From the NCBI GenBank assembly GCA_026874595.1, contig CM049321.1, positions 14,215,479 through 14,279,478 on the forward strand: a DNA stretch of 64,000 bases, written 5' to 3'. Shown here in pieces: positions 58,150 to 64,000 of this stretch. A program made the translations under genes and the position numbers. Origin of the DNA: Sipunculus nudus (taxonomy: Eukaryota; Annelida; Sipuncula; Golfingiida; Sipunculidae). Within the stretch, counting starts at the first letter, position 1; each line of letters opens with the position of its first letter. The notes beneath the pieces are model-generated. The model searched no databases. It was not told the DNA's origin and saw only the letters and a program-made list of their open reading frames with translations.

Positions 58150-60560
58150 ACAATTACACCATCAATGGGTATGTGTCCGCCCCATATCTCAGAAATTTCA
58201 TATAGAGTTCCACTGAAATATTTATTGCCTAATCGTTGAAATATCTGAAAAGATTGGCCACGTAAACTATTTTAGTACTCCCTCTTAACATTGAAATGCA
58301 GATTTTGTCCATTTGGTCTACTGACTCGATTTGTTCGTAAGTTATCTCCAAAATAAATGGAGTATGGAAGTATGGAACCTCCAAACCCTTCTCCATCAAT
58401 CATTGTAGGCAATATGGCATCCAAACATTTTTTGTGTGTGTAATAGACTCTGATGAAGCGGCAATGGTAAATGGCCTCCTATCAGTTACACGCACCATTG
58501 TTAGTGGGAGCAGTTTACATTATCTCAAAGGGCAGGCGCCAGGGCGATAAATGTTTTCCCAAGTAAAACGGACCATTCCAAAATTTATTAATTTCCTCTA
58601 TAGCCTTTAAACCTTCCAACCTGCTACAGGATCTGGTTAAAACCAGTTTAGAACACATTTAAATGCTAATGATGTCATAATAAGATATCATGGTCGTGAC
58701 AAGGGTTCTAGAAATTGTACTTGCTTGTCTGCCAAGAATGAATCACCTACCCCTTCTCCCCTGCTCTCATCGTCTCGACCTTGCTAATTGGTGGCTTGGT
58801 TGCTCTCCTGGGAGGCCCTGATGACGTTTTAAAACTTATTTTATTCGTGTGTGTGTGTGAATGGGGGGGGGGGGATCTGAGGGAGTATCTACACAGAACA
58901 GCCGCTTTCCCGACCAAAGCCAGAGCTATTTCTAGGCTCTGTGAGAATTTTATTGTTTCAGGGTATGGTCTCAAATGTTTAGATTTCATGTAAATTAATT
59001 TCTTTTACATCCGATCATGTTCCATATAGTACTGCATTAATGGGTCTCTAACAATTTTGTTAACTGCTTGGATAGAGTTTTCGTTTCATAGAGAAAGTAA
59101 ACCACGTTACATTGACGTGAGCGGTGGCATTCGGTTTGATATTTATGCAACATTTGGGATATTTTTTCCATACCATAACATGTTTTCTGTGTATATACGA
59201 CGAAGCGATTGAAGTTGCCATTAAATAACAGTTTCTAAATGTCTCCAGATTATATACATTTTCAGCCAAATTTCACTAAATTTTCACACGCCTAAGCTCA
59301 AATATGTCAAGAGCTAATGGGATTATTTTTTGCTTGTCAATCTTGGATACCAGGGGCACCTGGTTTCTTTTCCTTGATGGTACAATTTTAATGAAAGATT
59401 GGAGAGGACAAAATCAGTTTTGTATGATATAACTGTGCCACCTACATTTTAAATTCCACCATGTGCCTTAAATTTCTATACTTTCAAATTAAAACACTTC
59501 CCCATGTGTGCATGCATGGTGTGAAAAGAAAATCGATCCAACAGGATCCTCGGAAATATTTTCAAGAGTAATTTGGGATTAGCTATGAACGTAGATCTTG
59601 GATTATTTTAATAATGGTAGGCCCCTAGTCATGAAGAATTATGAGAAAATTAAAAAAAAAAGATCATGTTTTCCAAGTTATGGTGACCTAAATTCTGCGA
59701 CCTATAGGCCGGGAACATTTAGTTAGCTAGAAAAGAATTCTTAGGAGTTGGACAAAGCACTTATCATTTAGGGAGTTCTTGGTCAAATCATCTTGAAAAC
59801 CCTAATTTAACCGTCGCTGTATATTATTTTCTAAGGTCTTTGGACAAGACGATGGTGTTCTCTAAGGCCTATGGACAAAACGCCTGACGTTGAACACCCC
59901 ATGGTTTCTCAACAAATATTGTTTTTACCAGATCTGACATTAATATTTAATACATGCATCACCTTTAGGGAAAATTCAGCTGAGCGTCATGGCCTATGGC
60001 CCACTTGTTCAAAGGTTCCAATAACATTGTTACACCGGGCGATCCCCTTATTCATGAAAAACCGCTCCGTTCAAACATATTTTCAATGAAACTGGTGAAT
60101 CCTTGTTACTAAAGCATGGCATTTGCAGGAAGTAGAGCGAGGGGCCCTGCGGGATATCCCGGTAGTCGTGCAACCACATTTTCTTTCACTTAAATGAGGT
60201 TAAATCTTTTTTGAACTTGTATTAACCATCCTAACCGTCCTGTCAATGTCACCCTGACCTGTACATTTATTCTGTGAAAATTCATTTTGGCACGGTCTGT
60301 GTTTGGTTTATTGTTCAGCTGACAGCAGAGATGCTAGGTCATTAGATCTCCATTTTCTCCTAATTTTCAAACTCCTTTTAGCCTGGTCTGCATATCTTTC
60401 TTTTGCTTGAAATCATTGCTTTTGTCCAAACTACCCTTTTCCAGACCCTAACCAAGGAAAAAGGCATACAATAACCCAAAACCGCTTAATGTGTGGACTG
60501 CGGCGAAACCTTGTAACCTAAAGCCAATTAAAGACCACGGACCATGTAATAAATGCCTGT
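58150..60560. repeat. Copy C of the triplicated unit (partial)
   Basis: It runs from CCATATCTCAGAAATTTCA (58180), matching copy A near 40924, to CCTAAAGCCAATTAAAGACC (60518), matching copy A near 44012. Anchors include GATATTTATGCAACATTTGG (59139) and GCTAGGTCATTAGATCTCC (60332). Copy C lacks the copy A segment corresponding to about 42700-43480. It is the most diverged copy. A GAGCG...CCTATGGCCCACTTGTT motif at about 59976 resembles the right end of the 37.8-39.7 kb repeat. Confidence 0.78.
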
Positions 60561-61462
60561 GAAAATAAACGATCATCTAAACCAATCTGCATTAAAAGTT
60601 TAAAATTACCGGGCCCTATGCTGAGACTGTATAATTCTGATGTGTAAAGCGTTTAGGTATGTGGATCCTGACCACTCGTTTTGAGAGTGAAATACGGTAT
60701 TTGAAACCATAAGAGACAGTTTGTATTTAATATGTTTTGATATGTAACCGAAACCACCATCTCCAAAATGATAATGGAAAATGTTGTGTAGCTTAAATCT
60801 GTCTTGTGTGTGTACAGTACATTTTTAGACCTTAATTACAAAATATGGCGACTCTAAAGGGGGGGGGGGGGGGTTATAGCTTTTCAACTTTAGAATGGAT
60901 AACTTTTGAATGATACTTTTCATGAATAGCATGATCACTTTTTTTACATTATACTGTTTCAATACCTCTGCGTATAATCAATGGCTCATCTTTTTTTCGC
61001 AGGAAAGTCAATCATATCAACATTTACAAACTTTATTATATTTATACGGATATATTTATAATGACAGTAACAACATCTAGTTCTATTGTACCTTACTGCC
61101 GCTACGTGAAAAAGCACGACCCAGTAATATTTCTCTCATTGACTTGAACGCGGATAAAAGTTTTATTTGTTTACAATATTTTGTATTGGTACCCTATGCC
61201 AAACTCAAAAATATAGGCCGATATGTGAGCTGCTATGCTAAAACGTCAATATTATGTGATATTTCTATAAAGTCACAAAGTAGCTTTTACGATAAGGGGT
61301 CGTTAGTAAAATAGCGGTCAGAGAAAATATCGTAAAAATATGAAAGCGGATGAATATACATTTTTAAAGTCTGGAGAGATGATTTACATTTATCTATCTG
61401 TTTGATAAAAAAGCATAAAGTTCACAGCGAATGTCACTTCATGTAAGCGGTGCTTATTCGAA
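60561..61462. other. No gene seen; poly-G tract at 60859-60873
   Basis: Nothing else recognisable on either strand. Confidence 0.4.
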
Positions 61463-61562
61463 ATGTTTGTGACTGGCTCCATAGTTACCGCAAAAACAAA
61501 AAAACATACACAGCTCTGGCAAGGCTTTCAGGTGATCTTTTTAGCTGTGTTACTGACGCAAT
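61463..61562 (+). CDS. Candidate first exon encoding a signal peptide
   Basis: An ATG with G at -3 opens a frame reading MFVTGSIVTAKTKKHTQLWQ followed by a hydrophobic GFQVIFLAVLL. The frame then meets CAAT|GTAAGTAC, a consensus donor, in phase 1. A basic n-region, hydrophobic core and immediate donor are typical of a secreted protein's first exon. If the donor is not used, the frame continues to 61741 as an Arg-rich 92-residue peptide. No partner exon is confirmed. Confidence 0.35.
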
Positions 61563-62252
61563 GTAAGTACTCTCAGGGGTTGCCGACTCGCAGGTTCTCT
61601 CGTCAAACTCGAACTCAAGTCAGACGTTATAAGACGGTGTTAAATCAATATAACATAGCAGTACAGGTTCGCACCACATACGCTATACATAACAAAACAG
61701 CAGGCTACTGCTACAGCACTCACTGTGGACTCGAGACCTGAGCCCCTTTTCAGTGCCATCCCTGTATACTTATACATTCTAGAGGCGTGATCGAAGACCT
61801 TAACGAAACAGGGGTCGCAAGGCTGGTGCTGATTTCGCTATCTGGTCCAGACAGAGTAAAAGTGCGTTTCTTGTTAACGCTTAAAATGGATATAATCCAA
61901 AGACTACAATACGCTTAACAATAAATAATACCTTGCTAGATAGCTCACACAACACTTTATCAGTAATACTAATTGTGACTTAATCACGAATGATAATTAA
62001 CTTGTAATGTGAAATAAACTCAGATTATACCATGGGGATTTTAATTTATCAACTGAAAAATGATTAATGACTGGAAAATGAAATAAGGTAAGGTATCTTG
62101 ACATATATGCACATAAAGAGAAAAGAGGGGCTCACCTGATAATCTATTATTCTAAGAAATATAAATAACGTCCTGGTTGCAAATGAAGAAATATACTTGA
62201 ACAGAAAACACTCTATCTCCCTGTATATATATCCATATGGGATATTGAGCAG

Positions 62253-62375
62253 GGGTCGAGGAGAAGCCATCAGCCTCATCGAGCAGACGCTGGGCTGGGT
62301 GGCCCCTTACGCAATCATACCAGAGGGACCAGAACTAATATTTAACGGCTGGACGTCAAGTGTACGCCTAGACCT
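62253..62375 (+). CDS. Candidate internal exon, GC-rich, unidentified
   Basis: Bounded by ATTGAGCAG|GGG and GACCT|GTATGTAT, with one open frame: RGRGEAISLIEQTLGWVAPY then AIIPEGPELIFNGWTSSVRL. It is about 52% G+C in a very AT-rich region, as expected of an exon. Length 123 nt keeps frame, with phase 2 at both ends. It does not match in phase with the signal-peptide candidate at 61463-61562, so another exon would be needed to join them. Domain not recognised. Confidence 0.4.
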
Positions 62376-62682
62376 GTATGTATATGTGTGTACTTTGTAA
62401 CAGTACTACTGATGGTCCAATTATAAAAAGGTCTTCTTGGAGCATAACCTCTTATACACTCACCCGACAAAAAATGAATAGCAGTTTTCAAATTTGACAC
62501 AGAAGAACTAACCATGCAAATAAAGACTTTACTTGTGATCAGTACACGCATATAAACATAAGTAGTTTTAACCTTAGGCCAGAACGCAAATATCGATCGG
62601 GGCCGATATACCTGAAAATATCTTGCACCCACGCAATGTTGCAACCAGTTTTGTCTCTTTCATGAGGTAGTGGATTAGAGCG

Positions 62683-62717
<35 letters not shown>

Positions 62718-64000
62718 CGTCATTTTCGTCATCATTGTCGACCATGAAAACACTAGCAAATATTAGAGGCAGCTCTGTGATACGTGGCTTCTTTTTTTCT
62801 TTCGCGGATCTTGCAAGCGTGCCAAGAAAATGTGCTGCAATATCATGATATGGTGTAAATGATCAACACAAAATTTAGTCTTTAACAAATAAAATTATTT
62901 GAAGGAATATGCACCATGGCACAAATTAGTAATATTAACGAGGACCTGGTCTTCATTTGCAATTTGTATATAAGAGAGATGAAAGCGGCGAATCCGTGGA
63001 ACTTGTTTTGTTTGGCGTAATGGATTTTTCTTTAATGTATGTCGGAGATCAGGCGTCTGCATTGTGAGTTTCAGTAATGAAGCAACAGTTTCTGTGTTCT
63101 CCCTTGGGAGAAATTATCTAAATTAAATAAGAAATTTGTGGTCACCGAAAACGACGTTGACTTAGATGTATTCAATAAACAAGCGTTTATTGAATCCCCT
63201 CCCCCAAAAGACTGCAAATGAGCGACTAAGGGGAATAGGTTATTCAATGTGAGAACTATGTAAATGTTAGGTCAAGGAACAATATCAATTAACTTAATCC
63301 CATTAAACAGACTCTGCGTCATTAATTTCATTTGATTGCGATCCATGTGTATCCAGAGCGTGTAAATAATTTGAATAATGTTCAGATAATACTTTCAATG
63401 ATCAGGGTATATATATTCAATACATTTTATAAAATGTGAAAAAAAAACTATTTCAGGACAGCAGATATACCATCGATTGATGTTTATGCAACTATTGTGT
63501 ATTATTATCATTCTCTGTCTCTATGTAAATGTCAAAGAATGAGATAGATGGCGTGCTTTCAAATCATATTATGTCATTACACTGATATCTGGTTTAGTAC
63601 CCGAGAGGAATGTTTGTCAACCAACCTGGTCCTCTTGCCTGCTCACTGGTAGCCAAAATTCACAGCCTCTTATCTTACTAAATGCATAAACAATTGAAGG
63701 AATTTGTAGTGAATCACTGAAACACTGAATCCTAACGCCAGGAAAACTAATAGACATTTAAGGGTATACAAAAATTAATGAACCAGAAATGAAGAATTTA
63801 AATCCAAATATGTGACCATGACAGCATAAAAAATCACTACAAAAGATACATGAGATTTTGCTCCACTAAACCAAGAGCAGATTGCTATATAACACCTGTT
63901 TCTTTGTTATGGATGAATCAGCAGATCACCATGACTTACACTGTGCTAACAGTATAACGGTTGCCCCTTCAACGCTGACGCAATGCACACATCCATTATT
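62376..64000. other. No further gene seen; (AAT)n at 62683-62717
   Basis: An (AAT)n microsatellite of about 11 units. The rest is AT-rich without supported features. GATGTTTATGCAACTATTGTGT near 63479 weakly resembles an anchor of the triplicated unit. Confidence 0.45.

Overview
This is an AT-rich (roughly two thirds A+T), repeat-dominated stretch of a metazoan nuclear genome with very little coding sequence. Spliced genes with canonical GT/AG introns, many eroded retroelements, abundant (TA)n microsatellites and a tRNA-derived SINE all indicate an animal. Two repeat signatures, an interspersed repeat that opens with GTCCGTCGTCCGTCC-type sequence and one that closes with the AGCTGAGCG...CCCATGG...CCTTGTTT motif, are of a kind I associate with mollusc genomes. 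A mollusc or related lophotrochozoan is therefore my best guess, but the sequence does not prove it. No rRNA, classical tRNA gene, CRISPR array or prokaryotic operon is visible.

Layout. 1-2457: 5'-truncated, stop-ridden Ty3/gypsy pol (RT, RNase H, integrase) on the minus strand. 2750-3675: fold-back element with ~75 bp terminal inverted repeats. 4211-5133: solo LTR. 6739-7574: the best small gene, a SnoaL-like/DUF4440 protein whose last three coding exons can be assembled on the minus strand. 7620-15330: repeats (CG-rich element, minisatellite, diverged direct duplications, CRE-containing duplication, G-rich mini-element). 15572 to about 19350: decayed LTR retrotransposon on the minus strand with its own LTR, a tRNA-Pro-type primer-binding site, gag, protease and integrase, in the order protease-integrase with no RT between. 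20503-20690: tRNA-derived SINE and (GA)n. 20875-23419: a large exon of a secreted or surface protein with signal peptide, CUB domains and the first half of a C-type lectin domain, interrupted by one frameshift. 25269-26500: L1/Tx1-like LINE remnant. 29860-32610: inverted repeat pair. 34960-35973: 3' part of a second LINE ending in a (TTATC)n tail. 36900-37439: LTR-like sequence. 37828-39675: mollusc-type interspersed repeat containing a 211 bp tandem duplication.

The last third is dominated by three diverged copies of one 2.4-5 kb unit (A about 39700-44780, B about 49030-56985, C about 58150-60560). Copy B is split by a Penelope-like element (54290-56600). Copies share minus-strand reading-frame fragments, so the unit may descend from a gene or an undescribed mobile element. 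Two weak candidate exons (signal peptide at 61463-61562, GC-rich exon at 62253-62375) lie near the right end.

The genes show no sign of functioning together; the window is two host loci set in retroelement and duplication debris. The most interesting items are the CUB/C-type-lectin exon with its frameshift, the copia-like domain order and chimeric integrase of the 15.6-19.3 kb element, the triplicated unit, and the fold-back element.
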